Shown here piece after piece: positions 51,495-60,587 of a stretch of 64,000 bases of DNA. A model generated the notes under the pieces. That model had not been told where the DNA came from. It searched no databases and saw only the letters and a program-made list of their open reading frames with translations. The position numbers were made by a program, and so were the translations under genes. The first letter of the stretch is position 1. Every line of letters starts with the position of its first letter. The stretch is from Eubacteriales bacterium (GTDB lineage: Bacteria > Bacillota > Clostridia > Lachnospirales > Lachnospiraceae): NCBI GenBank assembly GCA_030536755.1, contig JAUNPJ010000004.1, positions 18,105-82,104 on the forward strand. The letters are read 5' to 3'.

Positions 51495-53306
51495 TTATTT
51501 CTTGTAATCGAAATCTGGAATGTTGTGCCAACGTTCTTTGAAGTAGTGTGCAACCATTTTTGGTTTTCTGTCTCTGGTGAAGAGACCTTTTTTATTGCCC
51601 TGTACACGCAGCATGCTCTGGCTGGTAGCAAAGTCTGCGAAGTTCCATGCCTGCTCACCAACTACGAAGTCATAGTCATCAAAGACTGCATTGTTCATCT
51701 TGTAGTAGTCTACCTGATATTCTTCGGTGTACATCACTGGTGTGGTGTCGTGCAGACCCATAACTGTATCTGCGCCGTACTCTGTGAAAACGACCGGTTT
51801 CCCGACTTTTTTCCAGCCATCCAGTTCCTGGCGAAGTGCTTTTTCCGGTCCGACAAGATCCGGACCTCCGAAATACCAGCCATAGTAGCGGTTCAGGCAG
51901 ATGACATCGCTGAGTTTTGCGGAACAGTCTGTCTCTGGGCCATTGCCCATCTGTACACTGACAAGTGTGCATGGACGTTTCTGCGGATCCAGGCTGCGTG
52001 CCAGCTCATAAAGAGGAGCGAAGTAGTCATAAGCTCCTTCCGAGTAAGAATCCGGCTCATTGGCAATGCTCCACATCACAACGCAGGCATGATTCTTGTC
52101 TCTGGAGATCAGGTCACGGATGACATCTTTGTGGTGCTCCTGTGTCTGTACGCCATGTTCTTTGTCAAACGTATGCACTTTCTGGCCATTGAAGTTTGCA
52201 CCGCCGCCGAAATCGAGGTTAACACCAACGGCAGTTGTCTCGTCGATGACAACGATACCTTCCTCATCACACAGACGCATCATTTCCTCGCTGTATGGAT
52301 AATGGCTGGTACGGAAGCTGTTTGCACCCTGCCATTTCATAATGGAAATATCTTTTGTATTCATCGGCAGATTGATGCCTCTTCCGGCCGGGAAGGTGTC
52401 CTCATGCTTGCCGTAGCCCTTGAAGTAGAATGGTTTTTCGTTGATCAGGAATTTGGTTCCTTCCACGCGAACGGTACGAACACCATATGGAAGTGTGTAC
52501 ACATCCTCTCCAAAGGTTACTTTGATGTCGTAGAGATATGCGTGCAGAGGCTGCCACAAGGTAACGTCTTTAATTTCCAGAGTGCCCTCTGTTCCCTGTG
52601 ATTCTGCCACTTTATTTCCATCGCGGTCAAAAACTTCTACCAGACAGCTTCCCTCGCCAACAGTATCGATGCAGTAGGTAAGTGATGCATCGGTTCCATT
52701 CACGTGAGGTACAACGGTAATATCTGCGATATAGTTCTTCGGTGTTGTGTAGATTTTAACCGGACGGGTAATTCCACAGTAGTTGAAGAAATCGAAGTTT
52801 GGATTATTCTGTGGTTTTGTAGGCTCTGTACTTCCGCCAAATCCCATCATACCGCTCATCATATCGGATTTTCCGCCGACAGGAAGTGTTGTGTAATCAA
52901 TCACGTTGTCGACTGCGATTGTCAGAAGGTTGTCACCATCCTGCAGCTTGTCTGTGATTTCTACCTCGAATGGCAGGAATCCGCCCTTGTGCTCACAGAT
53001 GAGATCGCCATTTAAGTAAATTTTAGCTTTGTGAGTAACGGCTGCCATGCGAAGCATGATTCGCTGACTCTTGACGAACGCCGGTACGGAAACCATGCGC
53101 TGATAGAAAACCCAGCCGTAATGGTCGCGGAAATCAGGCCCTTCTTTGAGATCGTTGTAGGAAGCAGGAACCGGCATGGTCATGGCATCCTTCAGCGGGG
53201 ATGCATACCATTTCTCTGCAAATCCGTTTCCATCGTCCAGTTTGAAATCCCAGACACCACTTAAATCACTGAGTAATCTTGATTCTGTTAAAATTGGATA
53301 CAACAT
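51495..53306 (-). CDS. uidA: Beta-glucuronidase, GH2 family, Loop 1 type
   Basis: Hydrolyses beta-D-glucuronides (from host conjugates, drugs or plant compounds) to glucuronate plus aglycone. At 603 residues it has the same length as the E. coli enzyme. The acid/base Glu417 (in SIANEPDS), the nucleophile Glu509 (in VVFTEYGADT), and the glucuronate-recognising N-x-K-G motif (Asn571, Lys573 in GNKKG) are all present. The segment 361-392 between AVGVNL and HHKDVI is as long as E. coli Loop 1, so it belongs to the class that handles small drug glucuronides well. No signal peptide: cytoplasmic. Co-transcribed with the symporter, whose stop is 4 bp upstream of its start. Confidence 0.96.
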   Translation of the reverse strand: MLYPILTESRLLSDLSGVWDFKLDDGNGFAEKWYASPLKDAMTMPVPASYNDLKEGPDFRDHYGWVFYQRMVSVPAFVKSQRIMLRMAAVTHKAKIYLNGDLICEHKGGFLPFEVEITDKLQDGDNLLTIAVDNVIDYTTLPVGGKSDMMSGMMGFGGSTEPTKPQNNPNFDFFNYCGITRPVKIYTTPKNYIADITVVPHVNGTDASLTYCIDTVGEGSCLVEVFDRDGNKVAESQGTEGTLEIKDVTLWQPLHAYLYDIKVTFGEDVYTLPYGVRTVRVEGTKFLINEKPFYFKGYGKHEDTFPAGRGINLPMNTKDISIMKWQGANSFRTSHYPYSEEMMRLCDEEGIVVIDETTAVGVNLDFGGGANFNGQKVHTFDKEHGVQTQEHHKDVIRDLISRDKNHACVVMWSIANEPDSYSEGAYDYFAPLYELARSLDPQKRPCTLVSVQMGNGPETDCSAKLSDVICLNRYYGWYFGGPDLVGPEKALRQELDGWKKVGKPVVFTEYGADTVMGLHDTTPVMYTEEYQVDYYKMNNAVFDDYDFVVGEQAWNFADFATSQSMLRVQGNKKGLFTRDRKPKMVAHYFKERWHNIPDFDYKK

Positions 53307-53310
53307 AGCT

Positions 53311-54696
53311 TTAACCTCTCTTTTCTTTTAATATGTTTACATTGTTTTCAACTGTTTTCTTATCCAGTGGATAAACAAATTTTAAAACCAAAGCCAGAAG
53401 AACGAATCCGACAGCAGGTATCAGGCAGGTGATATTGTAAATTCCGTTTGTGACTGCCGGATCAAAGGCTGTTGCTGCAGAGTAGCCGATGAGGCTCAAA
53501 AGTCCACCGATCAGTCCGGAAGAAGCTGCCTGTCCGAGCTTGCGGGCAAAGGAATATACGGCGTAGATGGTTCCGTCCGATCTGCTGCCTGATTTTACTT
53601 CTGCGTCATCAATGACATCAGTGATCATTGCCCAGCAAAGCAGATTGAAAAATGCGATTCCTAACGAAGAAATCAGATAAAGTCCTACAAAAACCCATAC
53701 ATTTTTCGTATGAAGGAAATAAGCAACAAACAAAGCAATTGCGCCAATGGCGGCTCCGGCTGTGGCAAGTTCTTTTTTTCCGATTTTAGAAGAAACTTTT
53801 ACGATTACTGTGGAAAGCAGCAGTGTCACAACACTTTGTAGCATAGTTGCCATAGACAAAGCACCTGCGTTGCCGAAATAGTTAGGATAAATGTAATTTC
53901 CCATACCGCTCAGAGTCAGCTGTGCCAGAAGAAGCATCAGCGCTGCGACAACAATGCCGATGAGGGCCCGGTTGCCAAGCATGGTTTTTACAAGCTCTCC
54001 AAAAGAAAATTTCTCTGTTTTTGTTTCAATCTTTACACGCTCGGTTGTCAGATGATAACAAATCATATAACAGATAATTGCACCGATGGAACAGCACAGT
54101 GCTGCGATGCACATGCGATTGCCGGAAAATACGGTATTTCCTGCTGCATCTGTGTAGTAGACAATCAGTGGAAGCACAACACCGATGACTGTGCTTGCCA
54201 GTGTTGCTCCGATGGTACGGAACGTGGAAAGTGATGCACGTTCTTTTGGATCTTCTGTGATTGCGGATGCCATGGAACCATAAGGAATGTTAATTCCAGT
54301 ATAGCAGATACTACCCCATAAAAGATACGTGAAAAACATCCAGAAAATCTTAAATCCCATAGACATGTCCTTGAACCATACTGCGTACATCAGAAACGAT
54401 GCCAGAGCAACCGGTCCGCAGACTCTGCGAATCCAGGGTGTAAATTTTCCTTTTGCCGTGCTCTTGCTTCGGTCACAGATCTGCCCCATCGCCACATCGG
54501 TAAATGCATCGACGATTCGTGCGACCATCATCATCAATCCAACCAGACCACTGGAAACGCCCATGACATCTGTGTAGAATTTCATCAAAAACATCGATGA
54601 AAGAATAAAGGTAAAGTCGTTTCCGAAGTCACCGAACATATAGCCGATCCGGTCTGCCATCCCGAAAGGCTTTGTTCCTGTTTTTGCCTTCTCCAT
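53311..54696 (-). CDS. uidB: GPH-type glycoside-pentoside-hexuronide:cation symporter, probable glucuronide importer
   Basis: 461-residue MFS-fold membrane protein with 12 predicted helices. GPH hallmarks: RIGYMFGDFGNDFTFILSSMFLMKFYTDVMG at the N-terminus, RIVDAFTDVAMGQICDR after the second helix and YTGINIPYGSMASAITEDPKERASL. Encoded immediately before the beta-glucuronidase gene, so glucuronide import is the obvious role, as for E. coli UidB. AAGGAGGATTTACTA lies before ATG 54696. Divergent from the AraC gene at 54872, with a large dyad between. Confidence 0.92.
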   Translation of the reverse strand: MEKAKTGTKPFGMADRIGYMFGDFGNDFTFILSSMFLMKFYTDVMGVSSGLVGLMMMVARIVDAFTDVAMGQICDRSKSTAKGKFTPWIRRVCGPVALASFLMYAVWFKDMSMGFKIFWMFFTYLLWGSICYTGINIPYGSMASAITEDPKERASLSTFRTIGATLASTVIGVVLPLIVYYTDAAGNTVFSGNRMCIAALCCSIGAIICYMICYHLTTERVKIETKTEKFSFGELVKTMLGNRALIGIVVAALMLLLAQLTLSGMGNYIYPNYFGNAGALSMATMLQSVVTLLLSTVIVKVSSKIGKKELATAGAAIGAIALFVAYFLHTKNVWVFVGLYLISSLGIAFFNLLCWAMITDVIDDAEVKSGSRSDGTIYAVYSFARKLGQAASSGLIGGLLSLIGYSAATAFDPAVTNGIYNITCLIPAVGFVLLALVLKFVYPLDKKTVENNVNILKEKRG

Positions 54697-54768
54697 TAGT
54701 AAATCCTCCTTTTTTACTTTTGTGTTTTCTTGTTGGATTTATCTTATAGTTTTTCCATCTAAATGTGT

Positions 54769-54855
54769 TAGTATAATATTTATATATAATAATATTAAAT
54801 TTATTTATATTGAGTAATACAAAATATTATATTATAATATATAAATATTATACTA
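54769..54855. promoter_or_regulatory. 19-bp perfect inverted repeat in the symporter/AraC divergent promoter region
   Basis: TAGTATAATATTTATATAT (54769-54787) and its exact complement (54837-54855) are separated by 49 very A/T-rich bases. Each arm holds a TATAAT, one on each strand, so the arms may combine promoter and regulator half-sites. The right arm ends 3 bases before the AraC gene's AAGGAGG. Confidence 0.6.
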
Positions 54856-54871
54856 CTTAAGGAGGAAGGTT

Positions 54872-56101
54872 ATGGAAAAAAGCCGGATAAACTTTGTGAT
54901 TGATTTTGCAATACAGTTTTTCAGTGAACTGCGTATTGCTGCACGCCGTGCAGAGCTTTCGGGGGAATGGGATGATTCTTTTGATCTGGGACTGAGGAAG
55001 ACAATCTTGAGTGACCCGACGTATATTGACCGGACATTCCCTGAATTTGATCCGCAAAATCTTCCGGAAAACACGATTGCGATTGTTCAGGATTTGTTTC
55101 GCTGCTATTATGTGATTATACCGATTCCTGATTCGGAGTCCCAATTAGCATTGTTTGTGGGCCCGTTTTCGTTGAATCAGCCTACACGAAGTGCTATTCA
55201 GCAGATGGCAGAACTGCTGAAGATTCCGGATGTACATACGACGTTTCTTGTACAGTATGCAGCCAGTTTACCGGTGATGCATGATCGAAGCTGTCTGTAT
55301 AGTTTCCTTCAATGTGTTGGGTCGAGTCTTCATGGAAAGAAAGGATTTTTCATACAGACATTTACGACGCCGATTCCATCCATTCTCTCCTATGAGCGAG
55401 AAGACAGGCTGGCAAAAAATCAGCATACGGTAAAGGAACTGGAAAAAAGATATCAAGCAGAGGAACAGTTGATGTCCTGTATCTCCCATGGGGATTATGA
55501 ACAGGCGCTGAAAATGGTTGACGAGAAAGAAATCCCTGACCCGGAACAGCGCACAACAGATACACTGCGCGACAAGAAGAATTATCTGATTATTATCAAC
55601 ACTCTTTTTCGCAAGGCTGCTCAGCGCGCAGAAGTTCACCCTGTTTATCTGGATGAGATTTCCGGTAAAATGGCTGTGCGGATAGAATCTTTAAATTCGT
55701 TGTCTCAGGTTCCGGTCATGCAGCGCGAAATGATCCGCAGGTATTGTATGCTGGTGCGTTCTAACTCCACGAAGGGGTATTCTCCTGTGATTCAGAAGGT
55801 CATGAACTATATTTTTGTGAATCTGGAAGATGATTTAAGTTTGCAAAGGATTGCCGCAGAACTTTCCATGAACAAAAGTTATCTGTCCACGCTGTTTAAG
55901 AAGGAGATGGGAATCACACTCACTGATTATGTCAATCAAAGCCGTATCAAACGGGCGATTTATCTTCTGAATACGGAGGACATGCCGATTCAGGAAATCG
56001 CCCAGCGGTGCGGGATTCCCAATTTGAGTTATTTTACCCGTATTTTTAAGAAAGAAAAAAATATGACGCCAAGTCAATATCGGGAGATGATTACGAAATG
56101 A
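54872..56101 (+). CDS. AraC family transcriptional regulator, divergent to the glucuronide genes
   Basis: 409 residues. The N-terminal 290 form a sensory domain without cupin motifs (AIVQDLFRCYYVIIPIPD; YEQALKMVDEKEI), the C-terminal 100 an AraC DNA-binding domain with two helix-turn-helices (SLQRIAAELSMNKSYLSTLFKKEMG; PIQEIAQRCGIPNLSYFTRIFKKEKN). Divergent orientation to symporter-GUS and the 19-bp dyad between suggest it controls both. AAGGAGGAAGGTT before ATG 54872. It overlaps the convergent AraC gene by 28 bp at the 3' ends. Confidence 0.88.
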   Translation: MEKSRINFVIDFAIQFFSELRIAARRAELSGEWDDSFDLGLRKTILSDPTYIDRTFPEFDPQNLPENTIAIVQDLFRCYYVIIPIPDSESQLALFVGPFSLNQPTRSAIQQMAELLKIPDVHTTFLVQYAASLPVMHDRSCLYSFLQCVGSSLHGKKGFFIQTFTTPIPSILSYEREDRLAKNQHTVKELEKRYQAEEQLMSCISHGDYEQALKMVDEKEIPDPEQRTTDTLRDKKNYLIIINTLFRKAAQRAEVHPVYLDEISGKMAVRIESLNSLSQVPVMQREMIRRYCMLVRSNSTKGYSPVIQKVMNYIFVNLEDDLSLQRIAAELSMNKSYLSTLFKKEMGITLTDYVNQSRIKRAIYLLNTEDMPIQEIAQRCGIPNLSYFTRIFKKEKNMTPSQYREMITK

Positions 56102-57066
56102 GGGGGGAGGACAGGGGACAGGTTTGTGTCCGGAATAAAAAACCGGACACAAAACAGTCCCCAGTACTCCCCCAGAGCACTCCCCCCACCACAATAATAT
56201 TTTACCATCTGCATATCACGGTAGTCTTTTGGTGAGATTCCATATTCTTTTTTGAAGGCACGGTAAAAACTGGAGTAATCACCGAATCCAAAGGTCTGAT
56301 ATACTTCCGTGATACTGGCTTTTCCTAAAATGGCTTCCCTGCAAAGGGCAAGCCTTTTTTTGGTAATATATTGATGGATGGACATGCCGAGTTTTTCTTT
56401 GAATACGTGAGCAATGTGATACTTGCTGACATAAAATTCTTTTGCCAGTGTCTCCAGTGAAAGATCTTCATCCAGATGATCTTCAATATAAAGGGTGATC
56501 TGCTGGTAGAGATCTAGTTCCTCTTTCTGTGTATCTGTGTTGTTTCTCTCATAGACAAGCCGGTTCAGACAGAGAATCAGGTCATTGACACACAGAGAAA
56601 TCTGGGTATTGCGGGCAAAACGCTTTCCATGCATTTCTTCCAGAAGGCGAAGAATTTTTGACTGCACCGTATGGAAAGTAATCTTATCATTATGAAAAAT
56701 ATAGTTTTTGCTGGTCTGGACGTATTGCATCAGATAGAGATAGTCGGGCGAGAGCTGCAGAAGAAAATTGCAGTATTCCTGACTGATCCAGAAGATGAAC
56801 CGGCGGTAGGGTGTATCCTGGCTATGGATGATCGGGCGATGTGAAACTTTCGGAGGCACCAGAAGAATATCTCCATATTTAATGGGAAAAATCTCCTTTC
56901 CAATCTGAATACTGATATCACCTTCCAGAAAAAAATAAAATTCATAATAGTCATGCGTATGCAGATTTACTTTTGAGAGATTCTGATCATTATAATAGTA
57001 GATTTCAAAATCCTGGGAAACCATATACTGGCGGGGGTTAAACGGAGACTGCAATTTTGATTTCAT
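56074..57066 (-). CDS. AraC family regulator with cupin sensor; C-terminus extended into a REP-like repeat
   Basis: 330 residues from ATG 57066 (GAAGGAGGTCCTCCGA before it; an in-frame ATG at 57105 lacks a ribosome site). N-terminal cupin (HTHDYYEFYFFLEGDISIQIG, about 35-65), C-terminal AraC helices (SLETLAKEFYVSKYHIAHVFKEKLG; SITEVYQTFGFGDYSSFYRAFKKEYG) ending at the usual SPKDYRDM. The final ~40 residues (VKYYCGGGSALGEYWGL onward) are encoded by the REP palindrome and by the antisense of the neighbouring AraC gene, so the natural stop seems lost. Probably regulates uxuA-uxuB-uxaC, lying divergent to them. Confidence 0.85.
   Translation of the reverse strand: MKSKLQSPFNPRQYMVSQDFEIYYYNDQNLSKVNLHTHDYYEFYFFLEGDISIQIGKEIFPIKYGDILLVPPKVSHRPIIHSQDTPYRRFIFWISQEYCNFLLQLSPDYLYLMQYVQTSKNYIFHNDKITFHTVQSKILRLLEEMHGKRFARNTQISLCVNDLILCLNRLVYERNNTDTQKEELDLYQQITLYIEDHLDEDLSLETLAKEFYVSKYHIAHVFKEKLGMSIHQYITKKRLALCREAILGKASITEVYQTFGFGDYSSFYRAFKKEYGISPKDYRDMQMVKYYCGGGSALGEYWGLFCVRFFIPDTNLSPVLPPHFVIISRY
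56102..56175. repeat. REP-like palindrome inside the 3' end of an AraC gene
   Basis: GGACAGGGGACAGG...GTGTCCGG and CCGGACACAAAACAGTCCCC arms around an AATAAAAAA loop, with outer GGGGGG / CCCCC extensions. Degenerate relative to 51426. Confidence 0.8.
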
Positions 57067-57108
57067 TCGGAGGACCTCCTTCGTTATCTTTTGGGGATTT
57101 TTCAAATT

Positions 57109-57203
57109 GATCGTATGTGCACCACTTTCCTGGTCAACAGAACACTTTCAAACGGCACAGTTTTCGGTTCCTTATTTCCGGAGTCTTTCCACATGACCGC
57201 CAC
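57109..57203 (-). repeat. Dispersed repeat family C, inverted copy
   Basis: On the minus strand it reads GCGGTCATGTGGAAAG at one end and GACCAGGAAAGTGGTGCACA then TACGATC at the other, matching 12257-12371 with a shortened middle. Confidence 0.6.
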
Positions 57204-57406
57204 TCGCCCGGGAGGGATACCACCGCACAGGCATGTCGATTTTCTTGCTTTTTCTGCGCCGCTTATGGATTGCTCTTGACGCAAACTCGCACACAGTGCT
57301 CAAACAGTGCGTCGCGAGCAATCGCTATGCTCGAAAAATCTGCGAAAATTTCTCCAAATGCCTGTGCGGTGGTATCCCTCCCGGACGAGCACGGTCATGC
57401 GGAAAA
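57186..57406. repeat. 221-bp imperfect palindrome
   Basis: The outer 49 bases (57186-57234) are about 90 percent complementary to 57358-57406 (shared core CCTGTGCGGTGGTATCCCTC on the plus strand of the right arm). Inner segments such as ATTGCTCTTGACGC (57269-57282) and GCGTCGCGAGCAAT (57309-57322) also pair about the same centre, near 57296. Confidence 0.7.
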
Positions 57407-57445
57407 CTCCTACATTTTCGCAAATGATGCAGATTTTGAAAAAAC

Positions 57446-57493
57446 GTAACTGTTCAGCAGGTAATATCCCGAGACATACAAGCAAAAATCCAT
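57446..57493 (+). repeat. MITE-related left-end fragment
   Basis: GTAACTGTTCAGC at the start, then ATCCCGAGACATACAAGC, shared with the 143-bp MITE; its TGTTCAGCAGGTAATATCCC also matches the mini-element at 60592. No right end or target duplication found. Confidence 0.55.
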
Positions 57494-57606
57494 GAAAGTG
57501 CATATGTTCTTCTGTCTGGCACACTTTTCAACAAAAGACATTGCCAACAAAGTAGAACAGCCAATTTGCACAGATTGATCACCTTCCACAATCAAAGCGG
57601 AGAGAT

Positions 57607-57735
57607 CGCACTTGATGTGGAAAGCCTTCCCTGTGCAAATGGTTGTTCGGAAGCCCCAAGCCAAACCTTGCCGTTGGGAATTTGTTACGTCGACCAGGAA
57701 AGCGGTGCACATGCAGTTCCGGACTGGGATACGTT
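57607..57735 (+). repeat. Dispersed repeat family C, direct copy
   Basis: Shares TGTGGAAAGCC, CCCTGTGCAAATGG, TGTTCGGAA, AACCTTGCCGTTGGGA and GACC.GGAAAG.GGT with 12257-12371, in the same order and spacing. Confidence 0.65.
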
Positions 57736-57897
57736 CCATTGTCCGGACATATGATTGATTGGAATGATAGTAGAATGATAACATGAAACCGCAATTTTTG
57801 CAATGTATACAACAACCATGTCAATGGTGTTTTTTGGAAGAAAAGATATAATAAAAGTAACAAAAAACAACAGATTCAAGAAAAGGGGTAAAAAACT

Positions 57898-58974
57898 ATG
57901 GAAATGACATTGAGATGGTATGGAAGCAAATTTGACACAGTGACTCTGCAGCAGATTCGCCAGATTCCTGGCGTGACAGGTGTCATCACAACTCTGTATG
58001 ACACACAGCCGGGAGAAGTATGGAGCCGTGAGAGAATTCGTGCCATGAAAGAAAAAGTAGAAGCAGCAGGACTTCATGTTGCAGGAATCGAGAGCGTAAA
58101 CATTCACGATGCAATCAAAACAGGAGCACCGGAGAGAGATCAGTACATTGCAAATTATATCGAGACTCTGGAAAATCTGGGAAAAGAAGATCTTCACCTG
58201 GTATGCTACAATTTCATGCCGGTCTTTGACTGGACAAGAACGGAGCTTGCAAGAGTACGTCCGGATGGTTCTACTGTACTGGCTTACACACAGGATGCAG
58301 TCGATGCACTTGATCCTGAAAAAATGTTTGAATCCATCGCCGGGGATATGAACGGAACCGTGATGCCGGGCTGGGAGCCGGAGAGAATGGAGCACGTAAA
58401 AGAGCTGTTTGAGCTTTACAAAGATATCGATGATGAGAAGCTGTTCGAGAATCTGAAATACTTCCTGGAGAAGATCATGCCGGTTTGTGACAAGTACGAC
58501 ATCAACATGGCAATTCATCCGGATGATCCGGCATGGAGTGTATTTGGACTTCCGAGAATCATTACATGTAAGAAAAATATTCTGAGAATGATGGAGATGG
58601 TAGATAACCCACACAACGGTGTGACTTTCTGTTCCGGTTCTTATGGAACTAATCTGGAAAACGATTTGCCGGATATGATCCGTTCCCTGAAAGGAAGAAT
58701 CCACTTTGCTCACGTGCGTAACCTGAAATTCATCACACCAACAAACTTCGAGGAAGCAGCACATCTGTCCACCGACGGAACCTTCGATATGTATGAGATT
58801 ATGAAAGCGCTGTATGACATCGGCTTTGATGGACCGATTCGTCCGGACCACGGAAGAATGATCTGGGGAGAAGTTGGAATGCCGGGATATGGACTCTATG
58901 ACCGTGCACTGGGAGCTACCTATCTGAACGGTCTTTGGGAAGCAATTGAAAAATCTCAAACAAGAAAGGACTGA
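57898..58974 (+). CDS. uxuA: Mannonate dehydratase
   Basis: Dehydrates D-mannonate to 2-keto-3-deoxygluconate. The 358-residue TIM barrel begins MEMTLRWYGSKFDTVTLQQI, typical of UxuA; metal-ligand motifs include NMAIHPDDPAWSVFGLPRI, VTFCSGSYGTN and FAHVRNLKF, with RPDHGRMIWGE near the C-terminus. First gene of the hexuronate operon; uxuB starts 5 bp behind. No kdgK or eda gene is in the window, so the Entner-Doudoroff end must be elsewhere. Confidence 0.96.
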   Translation: MEMTLRWYGSKFDTVTLQQIRQIPGVTGVITTLYDTQPGEVWSRERIRAMKEKVEAAGLHVAGIESVNIHDAIKTGAPERDQYIANYIETLENLGKEDLHLVCYNFMPVFDWTRTELARVRPDGSTVLAYTQDAVDALDPEKMFESIAGDMNGTVMPGWEPERMEHVKELFELYKDIDDEKLFENLKYFLEKIMPVCDKYDINMAIHPDDPAWSVFGLPRIITCKKNILRMMEMVDNPHNGVTFCSGSYGTNLENDLPDMIRSLKGRIHFAHVRNLKFITPTNFEEAAHLSTDGTFDMYEIMKALYDIGFDGPIRPDHGRMIWGEVGMPGYGLYDRALGATYLNGLWEAIEKSQTRKD

Positions 58975-58979
58975 TCCGT

Positions 58980-60587
58980 ATGCGTTTAAGTGAACAGGGA
59001 TTACAGGAAGAAAGAGCACAGTGGGAAGCTGCGGACTATCATTTGCCGCAGTATGACCACAAAGCAATGGTAGAAAAAACAAAGGAAAATCCGTTCTGGC
59101 TTCATTTTGGAGCCGGAAACATTTTCCGCGCCTTTCAGGCAAATGTAGTAGAAACTCTTCTGAATGAAAACAAGTTGGATAGAGGACTGATCGCAGTGGG
59201 TAATCATGATTCGATGGAGCAGCTCGGCCGTCCGCATGATGAGTATTCCATTCTCGTAACTTTAAAGGAAGACGGAACAATTGAGAAGACGGTTGTGGGC
59301 AGTGTGGCGGAATTCCTTACTCTGGACAAGGGATATGACAAAGAATTCGACAGACTGAAAGAAATCATGAAAAAGGATTCCCTGCAGATGGTGTCTTTTA
59401 CTATTACAGAAAAAGGCTACAGTCTGAAAACCGGTGATGGAAGCTACACAGAAGACGTTCAAAAGGATCTGGAGAACGGACCCAAACATCCGTGCAGCTA
59501 CATGGGCAAGATTACAGCACTTCTGTATGCGCGTTATCTCGCAGGTCAGAAACCGCTGGCAATGGTAAGTATGGATAACTGTTCTCACAATGGCGATAAG
59601 CTGAAGGCGGCAGTAACTGCATTTGCAGAAAAATGGTGTGAGCTTGGTTTGACGAAGGCAGGATTTGACGCGTATGTGAATGACTCTGCGAAAGTTTCCT
59701 TCCCTTGGTCCATGATTGATAAGATTACGCCAAGACCGGACAGCACGGTGGAGGAAATCCTTGCCAAAGACGGTATTCAGGATCTGAAACCGATTATCAC
59801 TAGCAGAAAAACGTACATTGCACCGTTTGTCAATGCGGAGGAGTGCCAGTATCTCGTGATCGAAGACAGTTTTCCAAACGGAAGACCGGCACTGGAACAG
59901 GGAGGTCTGATTTTTACAGACAGAGAGACGGTTGAGAAGACAGAGAAAATGAAGGTATGCACCTGTCTGAATCCGCTTCATACAGCACTGGCTGTCTTCG
60001 GTTGTCTGCTTGATTTCAAATTTATCTGGGAAGAGATGAAGGATGAGACACTTCGCAGACTGGTGGAGAAGATTGGATACGGCGAGGGGCTTCCTGTTGT
60101 GGTAAATCCTGGCGTTTTAAATCCAGAAGAATTTATCAACACTGTTTTGAATGTGCGTATTCCAAATCCATTTATGCCGGATACGCCGCAGAGAATTGCA
60201 ACCGATACCTCACAGAAGCTGGCGATTCGTTTTGGTGAGACCATCAAGGCATACCAGGCAGCAGAAAATCTGGATGTAAAATCACTGAAGCTGATTCCTC
60301 TGGTATTTGCAGGATGGCTTCGCTATCTGATGGCAGTGGATGACGAGGGGAAAACGTTTGAACTGAGCGCAGATCCCCTTCTTGATACCGTGCGTCCGTA
60401 TGTATCCACACTTGAATTGAAAGAGGATCAGGATGTAGAGGATGCTGTGGCACCGGTGCTTCATATGAAACAGATTTTTGGGGTAGACCTCTATGAAGCA
60501 GGGCTGGCCGATCTGGTTATTCAGTATCTGGAAGAGATGACATCCGGTGTCGGCGCAGTCAGAGCAACTTTGAACAAATATGTATAA
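58980..60587 (+). CDS. uxuB: Fructuronate reductase (D-mannonate oxidoreductase)
   Basis: NADH-dependent reduction of D-fructuronate to D-mannonate. The 535 residues belong to the long-chain polyol dehydrogenase family: LHFGAGNIFRAFQ near 40, SFTITEKGYSLK, SMDNCSHNGDKL, KVSFPWSMIDKITPRPD and CTCLNPLHTALAV with the catalytic Asn and His. It is between uxuA and uxaC, so the hexuronate role is well supported, unlike the paralogue at 25002. AAAGGACTGATCCGT before the start. A 46-bp mini-element is inserted at its stop codon. Confidence 0.94.
   Translation: MRLSEQGLQEERAQWEAADYHLPQYDHKAMVEKTKENPFWLHFGAGNIFRAFQANVVETLLNENKLDRGLIAVGNHDSMEQLGRPHDEYSILVTLKEDGTIEKTVVGSVAEFLTLDKGYDKEFDRLKEIMKKDSLQMVSFTITEKGYSLKTGDGSYTEDVQKDLENGPKHPCSYMGKITALLYARYLAGQKPLAMVSMDNCSHNGDKLKAAVTAFAEKWCELGLTKAGFDAYVNDSAKVSFPWSMIDKITPRPDSTVEEILAKDGIQDLKPIITSRKTYIAPFVNAEECQYLVIEDSFPNGRPALEQGGLIFTDRETVEKTEKMKVCTCLNPLHTALAVFGCLLDFKFIWEEMKDETLRRLVEKIGYGEGLPVVVNPGVLNPEEFINTVLNVRIPNPFMPDTPQRIATDTSQKLAIRFGETIKAYQAAENLDVKSLKLIPLVFAGWLRYLMAVDDEGKTFELSADPLLDTVRPYVSTLELKEDQDVEDAVAPVLHMKQIFGVDLYEAGLADLVIQYLEEMTSGVGAVRATLNKYV

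Larger units (their letters stand above)
57067..57897. other. 831-bp gene-free, repeat-packed interval before uxuA
   Basis: No convincing gene. It contains an inverted copy of repeat family C, a 221-bp imperfect palindrome, a MITE-like left end and a second, direct family C copy (listed separately). Short open frames here run through the repeats and change with orientation. A TATAAT at 57847-57852, about 45 bases before uxuA, is a possible -10 box, with no clear -35. Confidence 0.7.

Noticed and set aside
57685-59280. 531-codon minus-strand open frame
   Set aside because: Antisense to uxuA and the start of uxuB, running into the repeat nest; no motif.
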